Shown here piece after piece: positions 1 through 9,152 of a DNA stretch of 64,000 nt. Numbering within the stretch: the first letter of the stretch is position 1; each line of letters starts with the position of its first letter. This DNA is from Desulfovibrio sp. TomC. GTDB lineage: Bacteria > Desulfobacterota > Desulfovibrionia > Desulfovibrionales > Desulfovibrionaceae. Both the position numbers and the translations under genes were made by a program. The stretch covers positions 62,001 through 126,000 of the forward strand of contig NZ_JSEH01000017.1 in NCBI RefSeq assembly GCF_000801335.2, written 5' to 3'. The notes beneath the pieces are model-generated. The model was not told where the DNA came from, did no database searches, and worked only from the letters and a program-made list of their open reading frames with translations.

Positions 1-1110
1 CACTTCGTCGGAACCGGAGGCGACCGGCACCGGGGTGTCGAGGTTGCCCCGGGCGATCTGGGCGGCGGTGGCGGCCAGCCGCGACAGGGGGCGGGTGATG
101 GTGGCGGCGATAAAGGCGATGACCAGGAGCAGGACGGTAAAGCCGGCTCCGCCGAGAATGGCCACTTCGCGGCCGAGCTTGCGCAGATCGGCAAACAGTT
201 CGTCCTCGGGCACGATAACGCCCATGGACCAGCCCGTGACCGGCATGGGGGCGAAAGCCAGCCAGGCGGGCTTGCCGAGGATGAAGTCGGGCAGGCGGGC
301 AAAGCCTTCTTCGCCCTGGATCATGCGGCGGCCGATGGCGCGCAACAGCGGACTGCTGCTCGCCTCGGCCAGACTGAAGATGCTCTCGCGCATAAGCAGG
401 CGGTTGTCGGGGTGGGAGACATAGGTGCCGCCCCGGCTGATGAGGAAGGCGTAGCCGGAATGGTACAGGGAGATTTTGGCCACCTGCCGGCGCAGCCAGT
501 CCAGGGAGACATCGGCCGTGACCACGCCGAGAACGGCGGTGGTGTCGTCTTCGGCCCGCATGATGGGGACGCTAAACGTGGTCATGACGATGTCGCCGCC
601 GGCTTCGTCGAAATACGGTTCGCTCCAGACCGGGCGGCCCAGTTCCTTGGGGATGAGGTACCAGTTCTCGAGTTGGTAATAGTCCTCGTAGCCAAGCGGC
701 ACCCGGACCACGGCGTCGCCCCGGCGACAGTAGTATGGAGCGAACCGGGACTGGCCGGCAAAAACGCCCGGCTCAAAGGCGGCGGCCGTGCCGAAGACGT
801 CGGGGTTGGTTTGCAGGAAATCCTGGAGCGACCGCTCAAGGTCCTCGGCCGGGGGCAGCTCCCGGGCCAGACCCCGGGCCAGAAACCGCGGGATGCGTTC
901 GATGCCGGACAGGGGGGCTTCGATGCGATACACCGCCCCGCGCAGCAGATTCTTGGCGTTCTCGCGCACCCCGGCCAGGATCATGGCCTTGGAGGACTGG
1001 TAGTAATAGGCAAAGGCCGCCGTGAAAATGAGCGTGGCGCTGGTCAGGATGCAAAAGGCCAGCCGGAAGGCCAGACCGCGCGAGAGGCGCACGTCAGGGG
1101 AGGGGGACAT
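1..1110 (-). CDS. Cache/HAMP membrane sensor, 3' end outside window
   Basis: The frame is open from an ATG at 1110 to the window edge (370 codons, no stop), so the C-terminal output domain is not visible. The N-terminus has a membrane segment at about residues 10-30, followed by a periplasmic-looking region with Cache-type features (for example VVTADVSLDWL and GYAFLISRGGTYVSHPD). A second membrane segment near 320-345 leads into the start of a HAMP linker (ITRPLSRLAATAAQIARGN). The start overlaps the last 17 bases of the upstream binding-protein gene, so the two are probably translationally coupled. The binding protein may present the ligand to this sensor. The output could be a histidine kinase, a SpoIIE-type phosphatase or a cyclase. 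Confidence 0.8.
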   Translation of the reverse strand, partial: MSPSPDVRLSRGLAFRLAFCILTSATLIFTAAFAYYYQSSKAMILAGVRENAKNLLRGAVYRIEAPLSGIERIPRFLARGLARELPPAEDLERSLQDFLQTNPDVFGTAAAFEPGVFAGQSRFAPYYCRRGDAVVRVPLGYEDYYQLENWYLIPKELGRPVWSEPYFDEAGGDIVMTTFSVPIMRAEDDTTAVLGVVTADVSLDWLRRQVAKISLYHSGYAFLISRGGTYVSHPDNRLLMRESIFSLAEASSSPLLRAIGRRMIQGEEGFARLPDFILGKPAWLAFAPMPVTGWSMGVIVPEDELFADLRKLGREVAILGGAGFTVLLLVIAFIAATITRPLSRLAATAAQIARGNLDTPVPVASGSDEV

Positions 1111-2092
1111 GGAAAGCCTCATATTCCGGGACAGCGGTGATCAGCCCGACACGGCGCAGGGCCTGGGCCGTGGTCTCGTAGCGTTCCCTGGCAAGCGTTC
1201 CCAGCGGATCGGCCTCGGAGGTCATGGCCTGTTTGATCTGGGCCAGCATCCATTGCTGGTGCATCCGGTTGGTGGGCAGATGGGCGGCCGAAACATGGCT
1301 CATGACGATGTCCAGGGCCTCGTCGGGATGGGCAAAGGCATAGCGCCAGCCCGCAAGGGAGGCCCGGGTGACGCCCCGGACCAGTTCCGGGTCGTTTCGG
1401 GCGGTTTCCTCCAGGGTGTACAGGCCGTCCTCGGGCAGGTCGAGGCCATGGTCGGCCATGGAGAACACGGTGAGTTCCTCGGGATCAAGCCCGGCGTTTA
1501 TAATGGCGTGGTATTCGTTGTAGCGCATGGCCGAGCAGGCGGCCACGCCGCCGCGCAGAAAGAGATCCACGGTAAAGCCCTGGGGCACGGTGGTCACGCG
1601 GAGGCCGTTTCGCCGGAAAAAGGCCTGGGTGGCCATGCGAAATTCCGGTCCCCAAAGGCTCACCCGGCGGCCGTCGAGGTCGGCCGGGGCCTGGATGCCG
1701 TCGGCCTTCCTGGCGATGAGCAGCAGGGTGGAATGGGGGACGAACTGGGCCAGATTGACCAGCGGCAGGCCGGCGGCGCGTTCCTCGATGGCCGTGGTCA
1801 GGAAAAAGGTGCCGAACTGGGCCGTGCCCTGGCGCAGGAGTCGGGAGGGCGGTTGCCCCGGGCCGCCGCGCAGGATGGTCAGATCCACCCCTTCGCGGGT
1901 GTAAAAGCCTTTGGCCAGGGCCACGTAATAGCCGGCGAATTGGGCCTGCGGTTCCCACTGGGGAATGAGTGCGGCCTTTTTCAGTGGCTCGGCAGCGCAG
2001 GCAGCACTCGCCAGGGCCAAGGCAAACAGCCCGGCCAGGATGGTCCAGACGTGATAATATCGCCATTTTCCGCGCAGCATGGACTCTCGCAT
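1094..2092 (-). CDS. NMT1/THI5-like periplasmic substrate-binding protein
   Basis: The 332-residue protein has a signal peptide (hydrophobic 17-33, cleavage near ACAAEP). The following pattern, IPQWEPQAQFAGYYVALAKG, is typical of the NMT1/THI5 family that binds thiamine-precursor, nitrate/sulfonate or aromatic ligands. No permease or ATPase gene is adjacent. It instead overlaps a Cache/HAMP sensor by 17 bases, which favours a sensory role over transport. The actual ligand cannot be read from sequence. Confidence 0.8.
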   Translation of the reverse strand: MRESMLRGKWRYYHVWTILAGLFALALASAACAAEPLKKAALIPQWEPQAQFAGYYVALAKGFYTREGVDLTILRGGPGQPPSRLLRQGTAQFGTFFLTTAIEERAAGLPLVNLAQFVPHSTLLLIARKADGIQAPADLDGRRVSLWGPEFRMATQAFFRRNGLRVTTVPQGFTVDLFLRGGVAACSAMRYNEYHAIINAGLDPEELTVFSMADHGLDLPEDGLYTLEETARNDPELVRGVTRASLAGWRYAFAHPDEALDIVMSHVSAAHLPTNRMHQQWMLAQIKQAMTSEADPLGTLARERYETTAQALRRVGLITAVPEYEAFHVPLP

Positions 2093-2176
2093 AGTCCTTT
2101 CATGCGGTTTTGCCTAGAGGCCGCAGAAGAGCGGCGCAGGTGAACCGGCGGCGTCCGGCCTTGCCGTTGTTGCGCG

Positions 2177-2998
2177 TCAATCCGGGCGCTTTCGCGGCCA
2201 AAAGAGCGCAAGGGCCGTGGTCGAGAACACAGCCAGGGCGACGTACTGGGAGGCGGAGAGGCCGTAGTAGAGGCCGCGGATCACGTCGCCGCGCCAGTAT
2301 TCCAGGAGAAACCGCAATACGGCATAGCCCATGAGATAGGCGGCGGTCAGGCGTCCGGGCGACAGCGGGGCGGCGCGTCTGGAATAGAGCAACAAAGCGG
2401 CAAAAAGGAGCAGGTTGCCCAGGGTTTCATAGAGTTGGGAGGGATGGACCGGCAGGGAGGCCACGGCTCCGGCTGGCAAGAGCCCCTGGCTGCGCTGCTG
2501 CAAAAAGGCCGGGGAACCGGCCGGAAAGGGAATGCCCAGGACGCACTGGGTCGGCGCGCCAAAACAACAGCCGCCGAAAAAACAGCCCAGCCGGCCAAAG
2601 GCATGGCCAAGCGGCGCATAGAGGCACACGGCGTCCAACAGCGGCCAGGGCGAGAGGCGGGAGAGCCGGCAGCCAAGGGCGATGGCGGCCAGCATGGCCA
2701 GGGCGCCGCCGTAAAAGACCAGTCCGCCCGAGGCGACAAGGCCCCAGGTCAGCCGGCCGGCCAGCACGGCGTCCTGGACGATGGGGATGATCCTGGCCCC
2801 GAACAGGCCGACGGGCAGGGCCGCGAGGAAGAGCAGCCGATAGCGCGGCCGGGCCGGGTTGTCGGCCAGCTCGCGCATGGCAAAGGCATAGACCAGCCCC
2901 ATCCCGACCAGGGACAGAACCAGATAGCCGGCTTGGAGAATGGCAAAGGCGGAAAGGCCCGTGGCCCGGGACAGGACGAAGGCGAGGAAAGCGCCCAT
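2177..2998 (-). CDS. Prolipoprotein diacylglyceryl transferase-like membrane protein
   Basis: The 273-residue polytopic protein carries Lgt-family signatures: GRLGCFFGGCCFG from residue 135 and HPSQLYE near 183, then a C-terminal block LLEYWRGD. Lgt transfers diacylglycerol from phosphatidylglycerol to the lipobox cysteine of prolipoproteins in the inner membrane. The glycine/cysteine-rich centre and the neighbouring Cys-rich exported peptide make it look like a second, specialised Lgt rather than the housekeeping copy; that is inference. The neighbour ends 21 bases upstream, so they probably share a transcript. Confidence 0.82.
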   Translation of the reverse strand: MGAFLAFVLSRATGLSAFAILQAGYLVLSLVGMGLVYAFAMRELADNPARPRYRLLFLAALPVGLFGARIIPIVQDAVLAGRLTWGLVASGGLVFYGGALAMLAAIALGCRLSRLSPWPLLDAVCLYAPLGHAFGRLGCFFGGCCFGAPTQCVLGIPFPAGSPAFLQQRSQGLLPAGAVASLPVHPSQLYETLGNLLLFAALLLYSRRAAPLSPGRLTAAYLMGYAVLRFLLEYWRGDVIRGLYYGLSASQYVALAVFSTTALALFWPRKRPD

Positions 2999-3019
2999 GG
3001 GGTGCGGGAAAGACCCCGG

Positions 3020-3211
3020 CTACTTGCCGCACTCGAAGCACGAACACTTGGTGCCAAGGCAGCCGCAGGAGGCGAATTCGCAGCAGGAGGCCCCGGAGGC
3101 GGCGTCGGCAAAGGCGGCGTAGGACTCGCCCGGCGCAGTGCGGGCAAAGGCAAAGAGCGATCCGACAAGAATCAGGCAGACGGCGACGGCGACGATGAGG
3201 GTGCGTTTCAT
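3020..3211 (-). CDS. Small exported cysteine-rich peptide
   Basis: This 63-residue protein has a clear signal peptide (MKRTLIVAVAVCLILVGSLF, probable cleavage after AFA). The mature tail of about 40 residues has seven cysteines near the C-terminus in the pattern CC-x4-C-x-C-x4-C-x-C-x2-C. It has no lipobox, so it is probably not itself an Lgt substrate. The clustered cysteines suggest metal binding or disulfides. It lies directly upstream of the Lgt-like gene in the same direction. I do not recognise a named family. Confidence 0.6.
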   Translation of the reverse strand: MKRTLIVAVAVCLILVGSLFAFARTAPGESYAAFADAASGASCCEFASCGCLGTKCSCFECGK

Positions 3212-3277
3212 GCGATACTCCTGCGCAAAGTGCTTGGCCGCCCCTTTTACGTCATGGCCGGGCGTGGCGCAATCCCT

Positions 3278-5668
3278 TCAGGAGCCGGACAACCGGGCCA
3301 GGGCGTCGGTCAGGGCGGCGGCGGCCACGGCGTTGTCGACATCCGCAACGGCCTGGAGAAGCAGGGGAAGCGCTGCCCGTTGGCGGGCGGCCACGACGGC
3401 GCGTTCAGCCGGGGTGCGGCTGGCCCGTTCGTTGGCCACCGCCTGAAACAGGCTGCGGTAGGCCGCGACCATGGCCGTCGTGTCATACCTCTCCCGAAGC
3501 GTCGCACCAGCCGCGCCCAGGCGGCGGCGAAGGGCCGCGTCAGTGGCCAGCCGGGACAGGGCGGCAGTAAAGGCCTCGTCGTCGCCGCAGGGAACCACCA
3601 GCCCGTTTTCGCCGTCCAAAACCAGTTCCGGCAAGGCCCCGGTGTCGAAACAGACTACGGGCACGCCGCAGCACAAGGCCTCCAGCACGGCCAGCCCGAA
3701 GGTGTCGGCCAGACTGGGATAGGCGAAAATATCCGAGGCCCCGTAGGCCGTGGCCAGGAGCCCGGGGTCGTCGGTGTGGGGCAGGTTGACGATGGGCAGG
3801 CCCGAGTCCTCCGTTGCGCCGCCGATATTGAGCAGGGTCAGGCCCGGGTGGAGCGAAACGAGGCGCGACAAGGCGGCGATGAGATGCCCGCCGCCCTTCC
3901 AGGCATTGGCCAGACCGCCGCTGGCGCAAAAGGACAGGATGGTCGCTTCCGGCGGCAGGCCCAGGCTCTGGCGGGCGGCGGCCCGGTCCCGGGGGGCGAA
4001 GATGGCGGTGTCGATGCCGTTTCGGATGACGTGGATGGGCAGGTGGCCCAGGAAGCTTTTTTCCGCCAGACGGGCCAGCCATTGGGACGGCACAACGATA
4101 TGGGCGTCGAGGACCTGCCCGGCGGCCTGCTTGTCGCGCCACAGCCGGGCGGTCGTATCCACCGACAGGCCGGGGTAGATGGCCAGATCCGGGCAGTGGC
4201 CGCAGCCGGTCCGCCATTTGTCGCAGGCAAAGGCGTGGGCGCAGTTGCCGGTGAGCGCCTGCATGTCGTGGAGCGTCCAGACCAGCGGTTTTTCAAGGCT
4301 CCAGAGCGCGGCGGCAAAGGGATGGACGTAGCCGGTGTGCAGGTTGTGGCAGTTGACGACGTCGCAACGGCCGATGGCCTGTTGCTCGGGCCAGACAAAG
4401 GCCCCGGTCAGGTCGTAGTCGGGCAGGCCGGCGGCCTTGGCCGCCTCGTCCCTCCCCTTGGGGGGGGAGTGGTCGGCGTAGGCCGGGACGGTCTCGATCC
4501 AGTAGTCGCGGCGTTTTTTCTTCCAGACCAGATAGGTGGCGTCATCGGAACCGGCGTTGAGCCCCTTGGCCAGGGAAAAAGCCACCTGGGCCGCGCCGCC
4601 GTAGGTGTCGAGCTGATTGACCAGGGTCACCCGCAGCCCGTCCACCCGGCCCAGGACGCGCTTGACGAAAAAGGGGTCGGTCAGGCCCATGTTGCGCTCG
4701 GCCGGGGCACGGCGGGCCAGCTCGCCGGTCAGGGTGCGGATGCGGCGGCGGTAGTCGGGATGAGCGGCCAGTCGGGCCAGTGTTGCCCGGCCGTCGACCG
4801 GGTAGGGGGCGACGTCCAGGCGGCCGGCCAGGACGTCGTCCCACAGGGCCTGGGCCTGGGCCGGATGGTCGCCGTGGTACGGTTCGATCCAGCCGGGCTG
4901 GTCGCACACGGTAAAGAGGTTAAATGGATCGCCAAGGCCCAGGTAGTGGGTCTCGACCCAGTCCGGGAGCCGCTTGCAGTGGGGGACGTCCCAGGTGGCG
5001 TAGTAGGCTGTTTTGTCGCGTACCTGCCCGGGAAAGAGCAGCGAATAATGGAACAGGCGCACGTCCAGCCGTTCAAGGGTTTCGGCCGGCAGGGGATTGA
5101 CGGCGAACTGGTCGAGCCCCCGGGCGTCGATGACGGTGGGCGGCCGGTGGCTGGCGTAGCGGCTGCCCGGGGCGAAGCGAAACACCCGGCGAAAGATGTC
5201 GCCGCCGGCCAGCAGATAGGCGCTGCCGTTTTCAAACTGGGGCGCGGCAAAAAAACTGCGTTGGCGAAACGCCGCCGCGGTCCAGCCGGGATCGTCGGCC
5301 AACAGTTCCAACACCAGCTCCATGTCGCGGTCGCGGTAGAACTCGTCCACGTCCACCTGCCAGAGGTAGTCGCCCGTGGTCCGCGCGGCCACGGCTGCAA
5401 ACATGGCGTCTTTTTCCTCCCAGGGGCCGTCCCTGGTCACGATGGTCAGCTTGTTGTCCGGGTCCTCCTTGGCCTTGAAGGCATAAAGCGCCTCCAGGGA
5501 GCCGTCCCGGGAATGGCCGTCGGGCCGGGCCTGGCCCATGGCCCGGACGACAGCCCCTTCGGCCACGATGATCTGGTGGGCGTAGGGATAGAGGCTTCGC
5601 AGGCAGTAGCGGGTAAACGGCTCGCCGTTGAGGACAATGACGCCAAAGGTCACGCGGGGCCGTCTCAT
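3278..5668 (-). CDS. Two-domain glycosyltransferase (GT2-like plus GT4)
   Basis: The 796-residue protein joins two glycosyltransferase modules. Residues 1 to about 330 resemble a GT2/GT-A enzyme (VTFGVIVLNGEPFTRYCLRS at the start, then WQVDVDEFY as the probable metal-binding DxD region). Residues from about 345 form a GT-B, family 4 module (VTLVNQLDTYGGAAQVAFSL, later YPSLADTFGLAVLEALCCG with the family-typical E-x7-E area). The ATG overlaps the stop of the preceding gene by 4 bases. It is the last gene of the glycan operon and probably adds sugars to a surface polysaccharide or glycoprotein. Confidence 0.85.
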   Translation of the reverse strand: MRRPRVTFGVIVLNGEPFTRYCLRSLYPYAHQIIVAEGAVVRAMGQARPDGHSRDGSLEALYAFKAKEDPDNKLTIVTRDGPWEEKDAMFAAVAARTTGDYLWQVDVDEFYRDRDMELVLELLADDPGWTAAAFRQRSFFAAPQFENGSAYLLAGGDIFRRVFRFAPGSRYASHRPPTVIDARGLDQFAVNPLPAETLERLDVRLFHYSLLFPGQVRDKTAYYATWDVPHCKRLPDWVETHYLGLGDPFNLFTVCDQPGWIEPYHGDHPAQAQALWDDVLAGRLDVAPYPVDGRATLARLAAHPDYRRRIRTLTGELARRAPAERNMGLTDPFFVKRVLGRVDGLRVTLVNQLDTYGGAAQVAFSLAKGLNAGSDDATYLVWKKKRRDYWIETVPAYADHSPPKGRDEAAKAAGLPDYDLTGAFVWPEQQAIGRCDVVNCHNLHTGYVHPFAAALWSLEKPLVWTLHDMQALTGNCAHAFACDKWRTGCGHCPDLAIYPGLSVDTTARLWRDKQAAGQVLDAHIVVPSQWLARLAEKSFLGHLPIHVIRNGIDTAIFAPRDRAAARQSLGLPPEATILSFCASGGLANAWKGGGHLIAALSRLVSLHPGLTLLNIGGATEDSGLPIVNLPHTDDPGLLATAYGASDIFAYPSLADTFGLAVLEALCCGVPVVCFDTGALPELVLDGENGLVVPCGDDEAFTAALSRLATDAALRRRLGAAGATLRERYDTTAMVAAYRSLFQAVANERASRTPAERAVVAARQRAALPLLLQAVADVDNAVAAAALTDALARLSGS

Positions 5669-7887
5669 GCGCCCGTCTCCGGGAACGCCTCCGCGGTTTC
5701 GTCCCGAAAGATGACCGGGGCGTCAAACGGGGCAAAGGGGATGAGTTTTTTTTGGCTCAGGCGCGGGCGCACAAAGACCGTGGCAACAGTGTTGAGCATG
5801 GCGGCGGCAAAGGAAAAGGAGCTGTTGGAGATGGCCAGGGCCTGGGCCTTCGTCAGGACGTAGAAGTCGGGATAGGCCTCATCGGCGCTTGGAGGCAGGC
5901 CCGGCAGATCGCCGAGATCGGCCCGGGAGGCCGGGGCGTAGTCGGCGAATTCGGGCAGCACGGCCTCGGGATCGTCGCTGGCGATGTAGAGGAGCGGGGC
6001 CGCAAGCGTGTCCCAGATGGTCGCCAGCCAGTCGCGGTACCACCGGCCCGGGGCCACGAAAAAATGGCCGCAGCCGTAGTCGCCGCGCCGCAGATGCAGG
6101 GCAACGAGGGTCTTTTTTCCGGCCATGATCCGGGCCAGGGCCGCGTCCAGGGGGGCGGCCACGGCGGCAACCGGAGCCAAAAGCGCCCGGAAGGCGTCCC
6201 GGTCCGGGGCGTAGAAACTGGAATGGTACTGGAAATAGCCCCACAGATCGACGTTTTGCAGCGGTTTGCCGGACCCGGCCACGGCGTCTTCGGCCGCAAC
6301 CGGCGAGGTCTGGCGCAGCAGGGGCAAAGCCCGGCGCGGCAGCGGATCGCTGGCTGCAAAAAGGACATTGCCGACCCAGGCCGGGAGAAAGGCGGTCAGG
6401 CCGTGGCGGGCGGCCTGGAGCTTTACAAAGGCGTACTGGAAGAGCTGGTTGGCAAAACGGCCGTTGTGGCCAAGGCTGGTCAGGTGCAGTTCGCGGCGGC
6501 GCACGAACAGGGCGTCGCCCCAGCTCGGATCGTAGGGGCACACCGACGCCTCGCAGACAAAACCCTGGTCGTGCAGAAAGGCGGCCAATTCGTGGAAAAA
6601 CGTCCCGCCACGGTAAAGCTCCCGGAAATTGATCTCGGTATTGATGGCTTCGATGTGGGGCAGGACCCCGAGCGCGCCGCAGAGAGCCGGCAGCTCCGCG
6701 CCCTGGATGTCGATATTGAGCAGATTAAACGTCGCCGGGTCGAGGCCCAGGCGGTGGAGCAGGGCGTCCAGGGACAGGGCCGGCACGGTGATGGTCCCGG
6801 TCTCCACAATGCCGGGATAGAGCGTCAGGTGTTCGCCAAAGGGCAGGACCGAGCTGCTCTGGTCCATGCTGGCGACATGGAGCGTGACCGCGTCGCTGCT
6901 GCCGTCGGTGACGGCATATTCGGCCACGATGACGTCGGGTTGGCCGGCCACTGCCTGGCGCAGCCGGTTGGCCACCTCGGGGTTGGCCTCGATAAAAAGG
7001 ACCGGTGACGCGCCCATCTTCCGGTACAGGGCCAGTTCCCGACCCTCATGCGCGCCGATGTGGATGACGCCCCGGGGCGTCACCCCGTTTTGGGGCAGGA
7101 GTGCCGGCAGAGCGAGCATGGCCGGGGCATCGCCGCGAAACCAGCCGAGATGGCGGCGATGGAGGACCAGAAAGTTGTCGTGGCCGTAGGTTTCAAGGCG
7201 TTCGTCCCAGGATTCGATGGCCACGAACCGGCCGTCGCGCCAGGCCATGAGCACGTAGTCGCGAAAACGCAGGAAGGCAAAAACCCCGGCCAGGGTCATG
7301 CCGGCATCGGCAAAGGTGCCGCCGTATTCAAACTGCAGGGCGTCCACGGCCCCGGCCGCGAGCAACCCGGCGGCCCCGGCCAGCACCTCGGCCTCGGCTC
7401 CTTCCACGTCGATTTTGAGATAGTCGATGTGGTGAATCCCGTGCTCGGCGCAGTAGGCGTCCAGGGTGGCGCAGGCCACCTCGATGGGCTCTGGCGCGCC
7501 GACGCTGCCCCGGGCCTCCTCGCCGCGACGCCGGAAAAAGCCGCTCCAGGAGGGGCTGTCCTGGTAGACATGAAAGCGCCGGCGGGCGCTGTAGCCGCCA
7601 AGGGCCAGAGGGTTCAGGCGGGCGGCGGGGAAATGGGCGGCGGCCGTCTTGGCCAGGACGCCATAGGCTTGCGGGGCCGGTTCAAAGAGATGCAGATTGA
7701 GGGCGGCGGCGTCCGGTTGGCCGGCCAGGGCCGCCACGGACCAGCAGCCGATATGCGCGCCCACGTCGAACACCACGGCTCCGGGCCGCAAAAAACGCCG
7801 GGCCGCCAGCATCTCAGGACTCTTTTCCAGGCGCGCGGTCCCGGCCCGCACGCGCTTGGCCCAATCAGGCAGACAAGGGTCAGCCAT
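5665..7887 (-). CDS. FkbM-FkbM-GT11 fusion (two methyltransferases plus fucosyltransferase-like)
   Basis: The 740-residue protein has three modules. The first FkbM methyltransferase spans about 30-240 (VVFDVGAHIGCWSV SAM loop; YLKIDVEGAEAEVL). A second spans about 255-470 (GVIHIGAHEGRELALY; LLNIDIQGAEL). The C-terminal part (about 475-740) matches family 11 alpha-1,2-fucosyltransferase-like enzymes (LGHNGRFANQLFQYAF at its start and the HLRRGDYG motif). The protein probably couples O-methylation and sugar transfer on one surface glycan. It overlaps the upstream gene by 8 bases and the downstream gene by 4. Confidence 0.85.
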   Translation of the reverse strand: MADPCLPDWAKRVRAGTARLEKSPEMLAARRFLRPGAVVFDVGAHIGCWSVAALAGQPDAAALNLHLFEPAPQAYGVLAKTAAAHFPAARLNPLALGGYSARRRFHVYQDSPSWSGFFRRRGEEARGSVGAPEPIEVACATLDAYCAEHGIHHIDYLKIDVEGAEAEVLAGAAGLLAAGAVDALQFEYGGTFADAGMTLAGVFAFLRFRDYVLMAWRDGRFVAIESWDERLETYGHDNFLVLHRRHLGWFRGDAPAMLALPALLPQNGVTPRGVIHIGAHEGRELALYRKMGASPVLFIEANPEVANRLRQAVAGQPDVIVAEYAVTDGSSDAVTLHVASMDQSSSVLPFGEHLTLYPGIVETGTITVPALSLDALLHRLGLDPATFNLLNIDIQGAELPALCGALGVLPHIEAINTEINFRELYRGGTFFHELAAFLHDQGFVCEASVCPYDPSWGDALFVRRRELHLTSLGHNGRFANQLFQYAFVKLQAARHGLTAFLPAWVGNVLFAASDPLPRRALPLLRQTSPVAAEDAVAGSGKPLQNVDLWGYFQYHSSFYAPDRDAFRALLAPVAAVAAPLDAALARIMAGKKTLVALHLRRGDYGCGHFFVAPGRWYRDWLATIWDTLAAPLLYIASDDPEAVLPEFADYAPASRADLGDLPGLPPSADEAYPDFYVLTKAQALAISNSSFSFAAAMLNTVATVFVRPRLSQKKLIPFAPFDAPVIFRDETAEAFPETGA

Positions 7888-8491
7888 GGGACGGGGCGAG
7901 GGTTTCCGGGCGGCCGTGGGGAAAGAGGGTTTCCCACAGCGAGGCCGAGGCCCGGGGAATGGCGATCAGCACGTCCTCGTGGAGAACCACGTCCCGGTCG
8001 GTTCCCGCGCCAAGGGCGGCCAGCACCGTGTCCAGACTCGGCCAGTGGCTGGCGTCGTGGGGCGGCGGCGGCGGCGAGGTCAACAGCCGGGCGTCGTCGA
8101 TCAAGACGACGTGCGGCGTGTCCGAGGTGACGATGGCGGCGATTTCGGCCAGCAGCGGACATTCGTCGCCGCGCCCGAAGCTGGCCTCGCCGCAGTAGTG
8201 GGCGTCGAGCCAAAAAACCGCCGGCCCGGCCAGCCGGGGGAGCAACTGCGGCAGCAGTTCACGGCTGTCGCCGGCCAGCGGCAAAATGCCCTTGCGCCCG
8301 GACAGGCGCTCATGGGCGGCCTCGGCCAGGGCAGGATCGGCCTCCATGGTGATGACCGTGTCAAAGAGGTCCCCGGCCATCAGGGCGGTATCCCCGGCGG
8401 CCGTGCCGGTCTCCACGAATATCCGGAATTTTCCGGTCTTTTTGACGGCCTCAAGCAGCGGCTTCGGCGCTCCGGGGTGGACAATGCCCAT
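7880..8491 (-). CDS. Small SAM-methyltransferase-like protein of glycan operon
   Basis: The 203-residue protein has a class I methyltransferase-like opening (FRIFVETGTAAGDTALMAG, with the acidic residue of strand 2 in ITMEADP). It continues with VFWLDAHYCG and VVLIDDARLL, features shared by proteins that sit in polysaccharide clusters. An AAGGGA ribosome site precedes the ATG. Its stop overlaps the fusion gene start, and the exported-protein gene lies 12 bases upstream. Substrate unknown; it may act on the same glycan. Confidence 0.7.
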   Translation of the reverse strand: MGIVHPGAPKPLLEAVKKTGKFRIFVETGTAAGDTALMAGDLFDTVITMEADPALAEAAHERLSGRKGILPLAGDSRELLPQLLPRLAGPAVFWLDAHYCGEASFGRGDECPLLAEIAAIVTSDTPHVVLIDDARLLTSPPPPPHDASHWPSLDTVLAALGAGTDRDVVLHEDVLIAIPRASASLWETLFPHGRPETLAPSHG

Positions 8492-8503
8492 GGCGGTCCC
8501 TTC

Positions 8504-9061
8504 TCAGTTGAATTTGAGTTGCAGGTGGATGGTGGTGGCCCCGTCTTCAAAGGAAATGTTTTGCAGCATGGACTGGCGGTTGACGGTGTAGGTGTCGGGC
8601 GGGTGGATGTCCACCCGGGTGACGTCCTTGCGCCCGAGTTTCACGGGCACGCGTTTGCTCCCGACCTTGAAGAGGATTTCCGTGCCGTTTTGGTACCAGA
8701 AATAATAGGTGCGGTTTTCGGTAAAGAAGAACGGCGGCTCATAGGTGGGGATGTCCCGGGCCAGCGGTTTTTCCAGGGCCATGTCCACCCGGTAAATGTC
8801 CGGGGCCACCTTGACCAGATTGATGGAGGTCATGGCGTAGCGGCCCGTGCTTTCGGGATTGCCGGTGCGCAGCATGGCGTAGCCGGCATTGATCTGGAAA
8901 TCGATGGGCGCGGCCGGCAGGTCCTTGGTCTTGCTCTGGAAAAAACGGGACAGGGTCTGGCCGGAGTCGTCAGCGGCCCGGGCCGGCAGGGCGGTCCCGG
9001 CCAGGACCCAGGCCAACCCGGCCAGAACGGTCAGCAACAACCGGCAAAAATATCGCGACAT
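8504..9061 (-). CDS. Exported protein of unknown function, first gene of glycan operon
   Basis: This is a 185-residue protein with a signal peptide (hydrophobic 8-22, cleavage near LPARA/ADD). The rest is beta-strand rich with many aromatic residues (PPFFFTENRTYYFWYQNG) and ends IHLQLKFN, suggesting a periplasmic or outer-membrane-associated beta protein. It lies 12 bases upstream of the methyltransferase-like gene and is probably co-transcribed. I do not recognise a family. Confidence 0.65.
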   Translation of the reverse strand: MSRYFCRLLLTVLAGLAWVLAGTALPARAADDSGQTLSRFFQSKTKDLPAAPIDFQINAGYAMLRTGNPESTGRYAMTSINLVKVAPDIYRVDMALEKPLARDIPTYEPPFFFTENRTYYFWYQNGTEILFKVGSKRVPVKLGRKDVTRVDIHPPDTYTVNRQSMLQNISFEDGATTIHLQLKFN

Positions 9062-9152
9062 GAGGAGCCTCCGCGCCCGCCCCGCCCTGGCGGACGAAAC
9101 GGAAAAGGGGTAGAGGGCTTTTCGCCCCGAAAAATTCTACCGTGCGATAGCC

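Noticed and set aside
2435-5863. A 1142-codon open frame on the plus strand
   Set aside because: It lies opposite the Lgt-like and glycosyltransferase genes, is Gly/Gln/Ala-rich without domains, and is a codon-bias shadow in high-GC DNA.
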